Source: Pseudoneurospora amorphoporcata
Taxonomy: Eukaryota; Ascomycota; Sordariomycetes; Sordariales; Sordariaceae
Length of the DNA stretch: 16,329 nucleotides
Direction of reading: 5' to 3'
NCBI GenBank assembly: GCA_033297205.1
Contig: MU859440.1
Location: 1 to 16,329 of the forward strand
Positions 1 to 8,200 of the stretch are shown piece after piece; the first letter of the stretch is position 1; every line of letters begins with the position of its first letter. Under the pieces are notes generated by a model. That model searched no databases. It was not told the origin of the DNA and saw only the letters and a program-made list of their open reading frames with translations. The translations under genes and the position numbers were made by a program.

Positions 1-92
1 CTGAGGCATCCAGCTGTATAGCAAGGCTTGGGTCCAAGCCGTGCGGCTCCTTAGGAGCCTGGTGAGGCTTAGGGTCGGATGTCCGTGTGACA
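1..92 (-). repeat. LTR end fragment, minus strand, cut by window edge
   Basis: Read on the minus strand from position 92, this begins TGTCACACGGACATCCGACC. That 20-base start is identical to the start of the solo LTR at 10449, and a GGAGCCGCAC block follows at a similar distance in both. Between these blocks the two diverge, so they are related LTRs rather than recent copies. The terminal TG is at position 92, and the bases just outside are GTACC (93-97). The rest of the LTR, and any internal region, lies left of the window. The identity of the start is seen directly; calling it an LTR is inference from the paired copy. Confidence 0.6.
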
Positions 93-1735
93 GTACCTAA
101 AACCGTTATGTGACGAGGTTGGCGTCGAGTGCCAACGTCGATCAGACCGAGGCGGCCAGGCCGACATGCCACTGTCATAGGCTAATTTTCATGCAGCCAG
201 CGGCTGACAGGCCGTGTGCACTATGGAAACGTCCCAGGTTTTCCTATCTCACTTTCGCACACCGCCCTGCTCCTGCCGAATCATTGGGTGGTCTTGGGCC
301 TAACCAGGCGGTGGGCTCCATGATGCCCCCCATGCGAGGCAAGAGCGCTTCACCTACCTAGTGCTCGCGCTTAGACTGGAATTACATGGTACGTACCTCA
401 GGTATTTATCCTCGTACCACCGCGCTCCTTCTTCTTTTCCGAAACAACTGCAGTGCCAAACGTCTATGAGCACATTGCATTTTGGGACCGATGTATGCAT
501 CGTTCCCTCCTTCCTTTGATTCGAACATGCCCGATAAAGGGAGGGAAGGGGCGAGGAGATAGAAGAAAACGACGGGAATCATAGGATTGTTTTCTTGGCA
601 GAATTGGATGCACGCATCTAGAAGGAGTGTCAGGGTGGACGAACGGTCCCGCCTGGTCTAAATCGAGGTCGGTGACGGCTGCCACGGCGAGCGTTGCTCC
701 TTCCCACAACCAAGCGGACGAGTACTAGGGCTAGGGCTCAATACCAGCCCCACAAAATAGCCAAACCAAATGATTCCAGCCAGTCGAGGAAGGAAACGCC
801 TTCGTGCTCTCCTGTTACGACGGTCATCCTTTATGAAGTGGCTGTTTGCAACTTGAAACAAGCGATCGTAGCTCTCATCCGTGACAACCCTGGTGATTTG
901 CGCAGAGGTCCCGGGGTGGGTCTCCGAAGTGGGCCCCGGTATTCTGTTTAGACACCCGGCCAAAGCCGGAAGACGGGACGGAGTCTCTTTCAGCCCTCAA
1001 TAACGGCGTCTGGTTAACACGATAGCAGTGGAGTAAACGTAGGCACGCCTAATCACCGTCTTATAGGACCGACCAGCTTTTCCTTCTCTCTCTTGTACGA
1101 TTTTTCGGGGTCCGAAGGTTGCCGGGCGTTGGGATGGCGTAGGGAAGTGAGCATGCTTTTCATCGTACTGGCTGTAAAGTGGAGCACTGTAACTTACACG
1201 GATGCCTATTATGGTTAGGGTTTCGAATTCGTCCGTGCTCGGTTCACCTTGTTCCCTTCTTCCACTTCGCATCACTCTCACCACTTGTCCGCCAAAATCG
1301 AGAAAGTCAGAAATGTGACACCAACGCTACTTTTTGCAATCATTACCCCCTAAGGTTCGCTAAGCGAATAGGTATAGCCAGAGATTATCATTTTCTATTT
1401 CTTCTGATCACTTGAAAAAAGGCGACAGCCGCGACACAGACTGCGGTCGCATTGATCCAAGCCCCACTGTCACTCATCACCAGCGAGGATTACAACGAAA
1501 AGAAAACATCGACCAAAGACCAGCAAAACGGCAACGGGCTTCTATGGGCCCAATTTATCCATGTAGCATGTTTACCACCCCTACAGGCTGTCATTCCGTG
1601 GCCACCCATGTAGGTCCAAAGCAGCGCGCCCAATCGAGAAGCGCGCACATGGTAGTCCAGCTGACTCGAAGGTGATAACAGATTGATCGTAAAGCGAATG
1701 CTTCGGGCTCACTCCGCAACTCGCACGGCGCGGGC
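93..1735. other. 1.6-kb stretch with no supportable gene
   Basis: Short open frames occur on both strands (for example 694-951 plus and 997-1284 minus). None has a recognisable motif or the C-ending codon bias seen in the gene at 1736. One frame, 1412-1675, lies in phase with the 1736 gene but ends in adjacent stops (TGA, TAA) before it. A small inverted repeat (TGGTACG ... CGTACCA) sits near 388-418. The segment may include the promoter and leader of the downstream gene, but I see no defined control element. No tRNA or tandem array was seen. Confidence 0.5.
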
Positions 1736-2404
1736 ATGGTTCCCATCTCCGACTACGACGCTGGCCGTCACATAACCATTTTCCCCTTGCAAATGCATGC
1801 CATGAGTCGCCCTGACGGTCATTCTGCTGCTCTCCACGCGAGCCCGCCCCATCAGCCTACTGGCCTTACCCACAACCACTCGATTATCACGCCTAACACT
1901 AACACTATTGCCCTTCTTGCTCCTGGCGAACCCTTCACCTTTGATGACACTGCCAACCCTGCCGCTGGCTCCGACCAGACATCATTCTTCTCTAATGGGA
2001 CGGACTCAAACGCCAGCATGGTGACCGCGAAGGACTACCTTGACATCCCTATTGGCGTTGGCGAAATAGATCACGTATTCTTCGACGAGGCCCGGAAGGC
2101 TGCAGAAGGTCCCAATGATGGTTTCGGCCTGGATTGGGAGGACACTCCTACCGGCGACATTGGCAGATTGGATCACCTTCCGATCGAGGATCTGTGGAAT
2201 GACGGAGCTCGCAAGCGACGCAAGGGCTACTTCGGCATCGGGTTTAAAAACCTAGCCGCTAGCTGCTACAGTACCTCCTCCGGCGGCTACGGTACCCCTG
2301 CCAGGAGGTACGGCTCCTCTGCCAGTAGCTACTGCTCTTTTTCCAGAAGCTATGGTGCTCCCACCGGCGGCTACGGTATCTCTACCGGTTGTGACAAGGA
2401 TTAA
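1736..2404 (+). CDS. hypothetical protein, 222 aa, Gly/Tyr/Ser-rich tail; probably truncated
   Basis: I do not recognise a family. The ATG at 1736 follows in-frame stops around 1673-1678 and opens a 222-residue frame with strong C-ending codon preference, as in real genes of filamentous fungi. Residues 1-60 are rich in His, Pro, Asn and Thr. Residues about 95-160 are acidic (motifs DYLDIPIGVGEID and GLDWEDTP). A basic RKRRKG run near 159-164 could be a nuclear localisation signal. Residues about 172-217 are low-complexity Gly/Tyr/Ser with repeated GGYG and RYG units. No signal peptide or membrane segment is evident. The stop at 2402 is TAA, and the same frame resumes with coding-like sequence beyond it, so the natural protein was probably longer. 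No in-frame intron that would remove the stops was found. Confidence 0.5.
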   Translation: MVPISDYDAGRHITIFPLQMHAMSRPDGHSAALHASPPHQPTGLTHNHSIITPNTNTIALLAPGEPFTFDDTANPAAGSDQTSFFSNGTDSNASMVTAKDYLDIPIGVGEIDHVFFDEARKAAEGPNDGFGLDWEDTPTGDIGRLDHLPIEDLWNDGARKRRKGYFGIGFKNLAASCYSTSSGGYGTPARRYGSSASSYCSFSRSYGAPTGGYGISTGCDKD

Positions 2405-2545
2405 TTTGGCTAGGATGATGCCGCCTTTTCCGGCGACGCGATCGTCGCTGGCTCAGACATTATCCCCTCTCACGCCTTCCATCTGCTGGCCGGCGAACCT
2501 TCCTCTAGTCACAGCAACTTCGATAGCGCGAGCAATGCCTATACT
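2405..2545 (+). pseudogene. probable continuation of the 1736 gene past two nonsense codons
   Basis: The frame of the upstream gene continues after TAA (2402-2404), with one more stop, TAG (2411-2413). It then gives 44 codons without interruption (starting DDAAFSGDAIV, ending SASNAYT) with the same GCC/GGC/TCC codon style. Both stops are what a C-to-T change at CpA would make from glutamine codons (CAA, CAG), matching the damage in the neighbouring transposons. The coding look stops about 2545, just where TGTCACAGG, an LTR-like start, appears. A short intron spanning the stops (2376-2413) was considered, but it is 38 nt and leaves exon 2 out of frame. Alternatively the gene really ends at 2404. 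Confidence 0.4.
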
Positions 2546-2575
2546 TGTCACAGGGTTAGCCTGTGTCGGTTGTGC

Positions 2576-2608
2576 CAGTGATGGTCGCTTCTAAGACGAC
2601 CATCACTG
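2576..2608. repeat. 12-bp perfect inverted repeat (hairpin)
   Basis: CAGTGATGGTCG (2576-2587) and CGACCATCACTG (2597-2608) are exact reverse complements separated by a 9-nt loop. The hairpin lies about 30 bases inside the candidate LTR start at 2546. Its function is unknown; it may be LTR structure or an RNA 3'-end hairpin. Confidence 0.75.
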
Positions 2609-3026
2609 TCTGCTCATCTGATTTGGCCAATGGCCTCCCGCCATGGACCCACTAGGGTTCATGGCTCGAGTCCCATAAAGGCCAGTCTCCCGAGCGCACA
2701 TCTTGCACTTCTCTCTTTCTCCTTCGTGCAATTACGCATATCTCATATCTACACCTAACCTTTCGCCCTCTGCCCGTGATAGTTAATTGCACCTTTTAAC
2801 TATTGCGTTCACAGCGCAAACCCATCTTTCATCGCGATTGATTTTGCTCGATCGCGCGCGTGCAGGGATCGCCTCGTGACGAGTCGCTGAGCCCAGCACC
2901 CCTCCCAAGCTTCGACCGTCGTAGTCACGATAGTCGCCCAGTCCCGACTCAATACCACCCTTCACCAGTGAGTAAGGGTAGGCACTCTTCATCCAGTGGA
3001 TAAGAGATCGCCTCGTCTCGACTACC

Positions 3027-3082
3027 TCAAACGGTCCCAGTAGCGGACCTTCTGTCAAACGGTCCCGGTAGTGGACCTTCTC
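3027..3082 (+). repeat. 28-bp tandem duplication, two units
   Basis: Unit 1 (3027-3054) and unit 2 (3055-3082) both read TCAAACGGTCCC, then GTAGnGGACCTTCT with small changes. A partial third unit (TCAAGCGGTCACCT) follows from about 3090. The repeat sits in the leader just upstream of gag A. Confidence 0.7.
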
Positions 3083-3115
3083 CTTTGTCTCAAGCGGTCA
3101 CCTCTCTTTTGTCCT

Positions 3116-3470
3116 ATGTCTCAAGACGACAGCGATCCCGCCCTTTTCTCCCCCAACGGTAGTACTGGCGGCGGTGATCTTCCTAATCTTGACAGCCCCC
3201 AGCGCTTTCGATTTAAACTTGCTGCGCTCCGCCATCGACGAAACCCTCGAAGTTGAGCTCGATACTGCAGTTTGCCGTGCCGCACTTCACGAGATCGTTC
3301 CTCGGGACGCAGCTCTCACTAACCTCCTGGAAGGCCTCGACCAGGAAGACGGCCTACCTATTCCCCGTAAGCATTTCGAAACCGCGGCTATTATCGGCCT
3401 CTACCCTACTTTCCGGTCTATCGTCGCGCCCCTCAGTCGCCTCTACCGCACCAACCTCGTTCTTTACAAC
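3116..3470 (+). pseudogene. gag: gag of element A, N-terminal piece (interrupted by element C)
   Basis: The likely start is ATG at 3116 (MSQDDSDPALFSPNG). That frame stops at 3254-3256. The frame that continues the protein is the one open through 3174-3470 (motifs LLRSAIDETLEVELD and PRKHFETAAIIG), so one small indel near 3190-3215 separates them. The piece ends with codons CTT TAC AAC at the insertion point. Removing element C and one copy of its ACAAC duplication lets the frame run directly into GAC ATT GCC at 9479, which shows that the two sides were one gene. The N-terminal Gag region has no diagnostic motif; identity rests on the zinc knuckle in the third piece and on likeness to gag B. 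Confidence 0.65.
3466..3470. repeat. left target-site duplication of element C (ACAAC)
   Basis: ACAAC abuts the TGTCAC start of the 5' LTR and recurs immediately after the 3' LTR at 9474-9478, the 5-bp duplication usual for Ty3/Gypsy integrases. Confidence 0.9.
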
Positions 3471-3782
3471 TGTCACAGGTCTGGCGCCCAGTACTAGCAT
3501 CTGGCACACGGTTAGCCAGACGACGAGTGCCGGCAATGCACGCCAAGCCGGCAAGGCACCGGCAGGCCCAGAGCCCGTTGGTCCCCTCCAGCCTCCATAC
3601 GATTACATACCTAGACCGTGGGGCTGCCTCAGGCAGTCAGGCACCTATACCAGCGCACGGCCTTAAAGGATAGGCGACAAGGTCCGCCCTACGGGCCAGT
3701 CTTTCTTCTCTTTTCTTCTCGTAGAACCTTAATTGATTATCTTGGTGTCAGCACCTGCGTACCGCTCTGTTGTCCCCTTACA
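3471..3782 (+). repeat. 5' LTR of element C
   Basis: It is 312 bp, begins TGTCACAGG and ends CCCCTTACA, and I found no difference from the copy at 9162-9473 when comparing them base by base. U3 is predicted as 3471-3720, ending in a pyrimidine-rich run (CTTTCTTCTCTTTTCTTCTC) that often precedes fungal transcription starts. The transcript start is predicted at about 3721 from its complementarity to the primer site. Three CCGGCA units lie at about 3529-3563. Confidence 0.97.
3721..3729 (+). promoter_or_regulatory. predicted 5' end of element C transcript (self-primer)
   Basis: GTAGAACCT here is the exact reverse complement of AGGTTCTAC at 3785-3793, just inside the LTR. In the Tf1/sushi group the first bases of the mRNA fold back on such a site and prime reverse transcription, so transcription should begin at or next to 3721. 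The pairing is seen; the start position is inferred. Confidence 0.65.
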
Positions 3783-3784
3783 TT

Positions 3785-3793
3785 AGGTTCTAC
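3785..3793 (+). promoter_or_regulatory. primer-binding site of self-priming type
   Basis: It lies two bases after the LTR end. AGGTTCTAC pairs with the predicted mRNA 5' end (9 bp, 12 with one bulged base). No TGG-initiated match to a tRNA 3' end is evident at the expected place. TGTAAG (3821-3826) can pair with CTTACA of the LTR end (3777-3782) or of 3796-3801, resembling the U5-IR stem described for Tf1. Confidence 0.65.
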
Positions 3794-3849
3794 CACTTAC
3801 AAGGAAGGACTGCCTGCAGCTGTAAGCGCGGCAACACATTGGCATTGGA

Positions 3850-5196
3850 ATGGTTTCTTTTACGGTACCTAACGACAACAACACCGACATCGACATGGAA
3901 GAATTTCACGACCCCCAGTCTCCCGCCGAGAGAGCTGGAGACACCACCGAAAACACAGACAGCACCAACGCCACCGGCCTGCTCGGCTTACTCGCGCGTG
4001 CGCTGCAGACGAGTCCCGAGTTCAGGAATAAAGTCAAGTCTATGATTCCTTTTTCCACCTACTCCCAACCTACCCTTAAACCTGCGTTCGACTTTCCTGC
4101 TAAGCAGGACTCCAGCAGCAAGCAAGACAAAGAGAGACCTAAGCCTAGAGACGACGACGACTCCGATGACGACCCCAAACCCTACCGGCGCAAGCCTCTC
4201 GATCTCCCCAAGTGGGACGGCAAGCCTAACACTTTTATGTTCTACTACAACAAACTCGTCAAAACTTATAACGCTGATTTCCGAAAGGGTCTTCGTACCG
4301 ATATGGAAGCAGCATGGATTGAAATCCTCAACACCCTACCCGACGAGAAGCAACAGCGCCTTGAAGGGTACTGGACCCACCGAACCCTTACCGGCCAAGA
4401 GAACCCGGCCGAGTTGCTCGAGCAGATCCGACAAGTCTTCGGCACTCGTTACACCCAAGACCAGGCTCTCGACAACCTCACCCGCATGCGACAACGGGAT
4501 GGTGAACCGTTCTCCGACTTCTACGCCAACTTCGACGACGAACTCTTGAAGTCAGGTGGTTACGATTGGGATAGCCGAGCCAAACTTGGTTTCCTTCGTC
4601 GCGCTATCAACAAGAGGTTCAGTGATCAGCTCTTCATGATTCAGCTGTCCGATGACTACCTGACTTGTGTGGATCAGCTTCAGAACATTGCTCGCCAATA
4701 CGAAAAAACTGCTGAGTTCCGGTCCCTCCACCAAGCCTTCCTGCGAAAGAGAGGTAGTAAGGACCGGCGGTCTACAACATACCTACCCGTCTCATCGGGT
4801 GTCAGTGCGAGCCCTCCCAGCCAGCGCCAGTCTTCATACGCCCAAAGTCCGGCTTCCCTAGGTCCAGCTCCTGGGCATAGACTCGATGCCGACGGCGATG
4901 TTATCATGGCCTCAACAAACATTCGAGGAGCTCGAGGCAGTGGCACCTCCCAGCGCCGAGCCCGAGCCAAATGGGTAACTATGGAGGAGCGTGATAAGCG
5001 CAAGGCTGAAGGCCGTTGCATCCGCTGTGGCGCCACGGGCCACATCATCGCTAGGTGTCCCTATCTCCCACCTGTCAATCCCCAAAATAATAAGAGCGTC
5101 CGCGTCCAGGCTACCTATGTGGCCCCGCTGTTGGAAGAAGAGGAAGACACTGGGGATACTCTAGACACCTCCGATGTGGAGCAGGGAAAAGAGTAG
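3850..5196 (+). CDS. gag: Gag polyprotein of element C, 448 aa
   Basis: This is the structural protein that forms the virus-like particle and packages element RNA. ATG at 3850 is the first start giving the long frame; a second in-frame ATG is at 3895. Residues 1-115 are acidic and polar, probably disordered (charged run RDDDDSDDDPKPYRRK at about 98-113). A retrotransposon capsid-type domain follows at about 115-285 (motifs LDLPKWDGKPNTFMFYYNK, DAL/LDNLTRMRQ, FYANFDDELLKSGGY). A single zinc knuckle, CX2CX4HX4C, uses C390, C393, H398 and C403. The C terminus is acidic (EEEEDTGDTLDTSD). The frame is intact. Gag ends in TAG, three bases after a slippery heptamer that sends some ribosomes into pol. 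Chromovirus Gags of this group are usually 400-500 aa, so the length fits. Confidence 0.95.
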   Translation: MVSFTVPNDNNTDIDMEEFHDPQSPAERAGDTTENTDSTNATGLLGLLARALQTSPEFRNKVKSMIPFSTYSQPTLKPAFDFPAKQDSSSKQDKERPKPRDDDDSDDDPKPYRRKPLDLPKWDGKPNTFMFYYNKLVKTYNADFRKGLRTDMEAAWIEILNTLPDEKQQRLEGYWTHRTLTGQENPAELLEQIRQVFGTRYTQDQALDNLTRMRQRDGEPFSDFYANFDDELLKSGGYDWDSRAKLGFLRRAINKRFSDQLFMIQLSDDYLTCVDQLQNIARQYEKTAEFRSLHQAFLRKRGSKDRRSTTYLPVSSGVSASPPSQRQSSYAQSPASLGPAPGHRLDADGDVIMASTNIRGARGSGTSQRRARAKWVTMEERDKRKAEGRCIRCGATGHIIARCPYLPPVNPQNNKSVRVQATYVAPLLEEEEDTGDTLDTSDVEQGKE

Positions 5197-5223
5197 CTCC
5201 GGTGCAAAGTCGGGCACCGGAGC
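5184..5223 (+). promoter_or_regulatory. -1 programmed frameshift cassette between gag and pol
   Basis: The slippery heptamer GGGAAAA (5184-5190) lies in the required phase (G GGA AAA in the gag frame), directly before GAG TAG. A spacer GAGTA (5191-5195) is followed by a perfect 10-bp stem: GCTCCGGTGC (5196-5205) and GCACCGGAGC (5214-5223), loop AAAGTCGG. Slipping back one base at the heptamer gives next codon 5190-5192, exactly the pol frame, which is open from 5094. Heptamer, spacing and stem all fit known -1 sites. Confidence 0.88.
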
Positions 5224-8200
5224 CCTCCCCTGAAGTACTGAGCAAGGTGGAAGAGTTCAAGCCACAGATGGAGACAGAACCTACCCTAATACCAATCGTT
5301 ATTAACTCCACAAACTTGTTCCACGTCCTCGTTGATGAAGGGTGCCAGTGCTTCGCCGCAATCAGTGAAGGTATTGTCAAGGATCTTCAAATCCCCGTCG
5401 TTCCCATCCCGGCCCGACAAGTCAAGGGTGCTTCAGCCACTATGGAAGGTGCCACCATCCGGGGTATCGCTCATTTCCTTCTCGAGCTCCAAGGGAAGGT
5501 GTCTCCTGCGTGTGCTTACGTCGTACCCGAACTGGAGTTTCCCATCATCCTCGGCAAACCATGGCTAACGGCTAATAAGGCCTACTCCGTCCCCCACGAG
5601 AAACGCCTCTGGCACGGGGCTACGGAGTCCTGGGTTAACCATATTAACCCGGGAGAGCTCGAGCCCTCCCCAATGCTTCAAGAACTAAAAGGAGCGGTTC
5701 ATGTTATTGCCACCACCTTCGTAGGCACATACAAGCGTATCAAGAAGGAACACGGTCAAGATGTTGCAGATGCCTGCATTTTTGCCGTCACAATGAAAGA
5801 TATTGAGAAGGCTCTAGCTCCCAAGAGAGTTCGCACAGACGACGAACTTCGGCAGATCATCCCCCAGGAGTTTTGGGATCTCCTACCCCTATTCCGGAAG
5901 CAGGAGGCCGACCGCATCAACAAGCATAAACCGGGTGTTGACTTGAAGATTGAGCTCAAGAAAGGTCCCGACGGTGAAGATCTCCCTCTCCCGTACGGTC
6001 CCTTATACAGTATGTCTCGAGAAGAACTCTTGGTGCTCAAGAAGACCTTGAAAGATCTGCTGGACAAGGGGTTCATTCGTGCTAGCAGCTCTGAGGCTGG
6101 AGCTCCAGTCCTTTTCGTCCGGAAGCCCGGCGGCGGTCTCCGGTTCTGCTGTGATTACCGGGCCCTAAACGCTATCACTCGTGCCGACCGCTACCCCCTA
6201 CCGCTTATACGCGAAACCTTTCGAGTGCTGAAAGGTATGACGTGGTATTCGAAGGTGGACGTAGTGCAGGCGTTCCACAAGATTCGTATAGCAGAAGGGG
6301 AGGAACCGAAGACGGCATTCAGAACACGGTACGGGTTGTTTGAATGGTTAGTAGTGCCGTTCGGCCTCTGCGGCGCCCCAGCCGCCTTCCAACGGTATAT
6401 CAACAGCGTACTCGGCGACTATTTGGATAGCTTCTGCTCAGCTTATATGGACGACGTCTTAATCTTCACGGACGGATCCAAGGAAGACCATATGGAGAAA
6501 GTCCGGCTGGTGCTGGAGCGCCTCCGGGATGCTGGTCTTCACCTGGATCCGGACAAGTGCGAATTCGCGGTTAAAAAGGTTAAGTACCTAGGTTTTATTA
6601 TTCATGCGGGAGTGGGCATACAGGCTGATCCAGACAAGGTCAAGGCGATCCTCGAGTGGGCGGCTCCAATCTCCCAGAAGGGAGTCCGCAGCTTTCTCGG
6701 CTTTGTCAACTATTACCGAATGTTCATACCGAACTTCTCGTCGATTGCCGCACCGCTCACGGCCTTGACGGGTAAAGGTGTAACGTTCGAATGGACGGCT
6801 GCTTGTGAAGAAGCCTTCCAGCTACTTAAAATTCTTTTCACGCAAGCACCGATCCTTACGGAGTGGGATCCAGAACGCCCGACGTTTCTAGAAACCGACT
6901 GCAGCGGGTTCGCCCTGGGGGGTTGCCTTACCCAAGAAGTTGACGGCCAACGGAAGGTTGTTGCCTTCCACTCTCGGAAGTTGGCTCCAGCAGAACGCAA
7001 CTACCCTATTCACGACAAGGAAATGCTCGCCATTATCGACTGCTTAAAAGAATGGCAAGCTGAACTCCGCAGCTGTGAAGCTTTCACCATCCTCACGGAC
7101 CACCGGAATCTGGAATACTTTATGACTCGGCAGCACCTCTCGGAACGGCAAGCCCGTTGGGCTGAGTACCTCTCCCGCTTCAACTTCGAACTCCAGTACC
7201 GTCCGGGCAAGGAAGCGGTCGTTCCAGACGCCTTGTCCCGCCGTGACCAGGACCGGCCTACCGACGATGACCGGGAAGCTCGGGACCTCCAGCTCATCCC
7301 GGATTCCGCGTTGAAAAACTACGTACGGATCTCGGCGATGGGGACGCAGCGGCACCGGGAGGCGAGGAGGGGTGTGCGAGTGTTTGAAGATCCGGATTTG
7401 CAACAGCTTTGGGATATCATTGTTACAAAGGATTCTCTCTACCAGCAAGTGCTCCAAGCGGTCAAGAATAACGAGAGGGACCTCGCCTCTACGAAGCTAA
7501 GGCTCCAGATCGCGGATTGTTCTGTAGACGACAAAGGCAGGTTACGGTATAAAGGCAAGCTCTGGATTCCCGGAAGCCCGGTAGCAACTGAGTCCGAAGC
7601 CGTAAAGCTCTCCAGCTCCGACCGAGAGCTCAACGCCCTCCGCACAAAGATTATCCAGATTACGCACGACTCCCAAGCTCTTGGGCACCCAGGAAGAGAG
7701 GGCACTATAGCGGCCCTCACCCGGTACTTTTACTGGCCGTTGTTAAACGCACACGTACGTCAATTTCTCCGCAACTGTCACATCTGCGGCTCGGTTAAGC
7801 ACTGGAGAGACCAACGGAGAGGGCTCCTGCAACCTTTGCCCATCCCGGACCAGTTCTTCCGTGATATCCAAATGGACTTTATCACCGACCTTCCCTTATC
7901 AGGAGGCAATACCTGTCTCCTGGTCATCAAAGACCGTCTCAGCAAGAACGTCATTCTGGAGCCCATGCCGTCAATGGACGCCGAGACGTGTGCCGAGAGG
8001 TTCTTGAGCTGCTTCGTTCGGCACCACGGCTGGCCGCGGTCAATCGTCAGTGACCGGGGCTCCAACTGGACCGGACGGTTTTGGAGAAGGCTCTGCGAAC
8101 TTCTTGGCATCAAGCAGTTACTGAGCACGGCTTACCACCCCCAGACAGACGGCGGTCCTGAGAGGATGAATCAGGAGGTTCAGGCCTTCTTGAGAGCATA

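Larger units (their letters stand above)
2546..3115 (+). repeat. candidate 5' LTR and leader of old element A (boundaries uncertain)
   Basis: A TGTCACAGG start at 2546 matches the first nine bases of the element C LTR, and both then carry GGTTAGCC. It falls where the coding look of the upstream gene ends and 570 bp before the first gag-A ATG, a usual distance for LTR plus leader. No second copy of this LTR is in the window, and I could not fix its 3' end or primer-binding site. An inverted repeat (TTGCG ... CGCAA) near 2803-2819 could lie near the LTR end. This is inference; the stretch contains no gene I can support. Confidence 0.35.

Noticed and set aside
464..1284. Overlapping short open frames on both strands as possible genes
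   Set aside because: No motifs, no consistent codon bias, mutual overlap, and no convincing start context.
2376..2413. 38-nt intron (GT...TAG) bridging the stops after the 1736 gene
   Set aside because: Shorter than usual for these fungi, and it puts the following exon out of frame with an immediate TGA.
3253..3666. 137-aa open frame across the left LTR junction
   Set aside because: It crosses the LTR boundary and overlaps the gag A frame; chance read-through into LTR sequence that recurs at 9162-9473.
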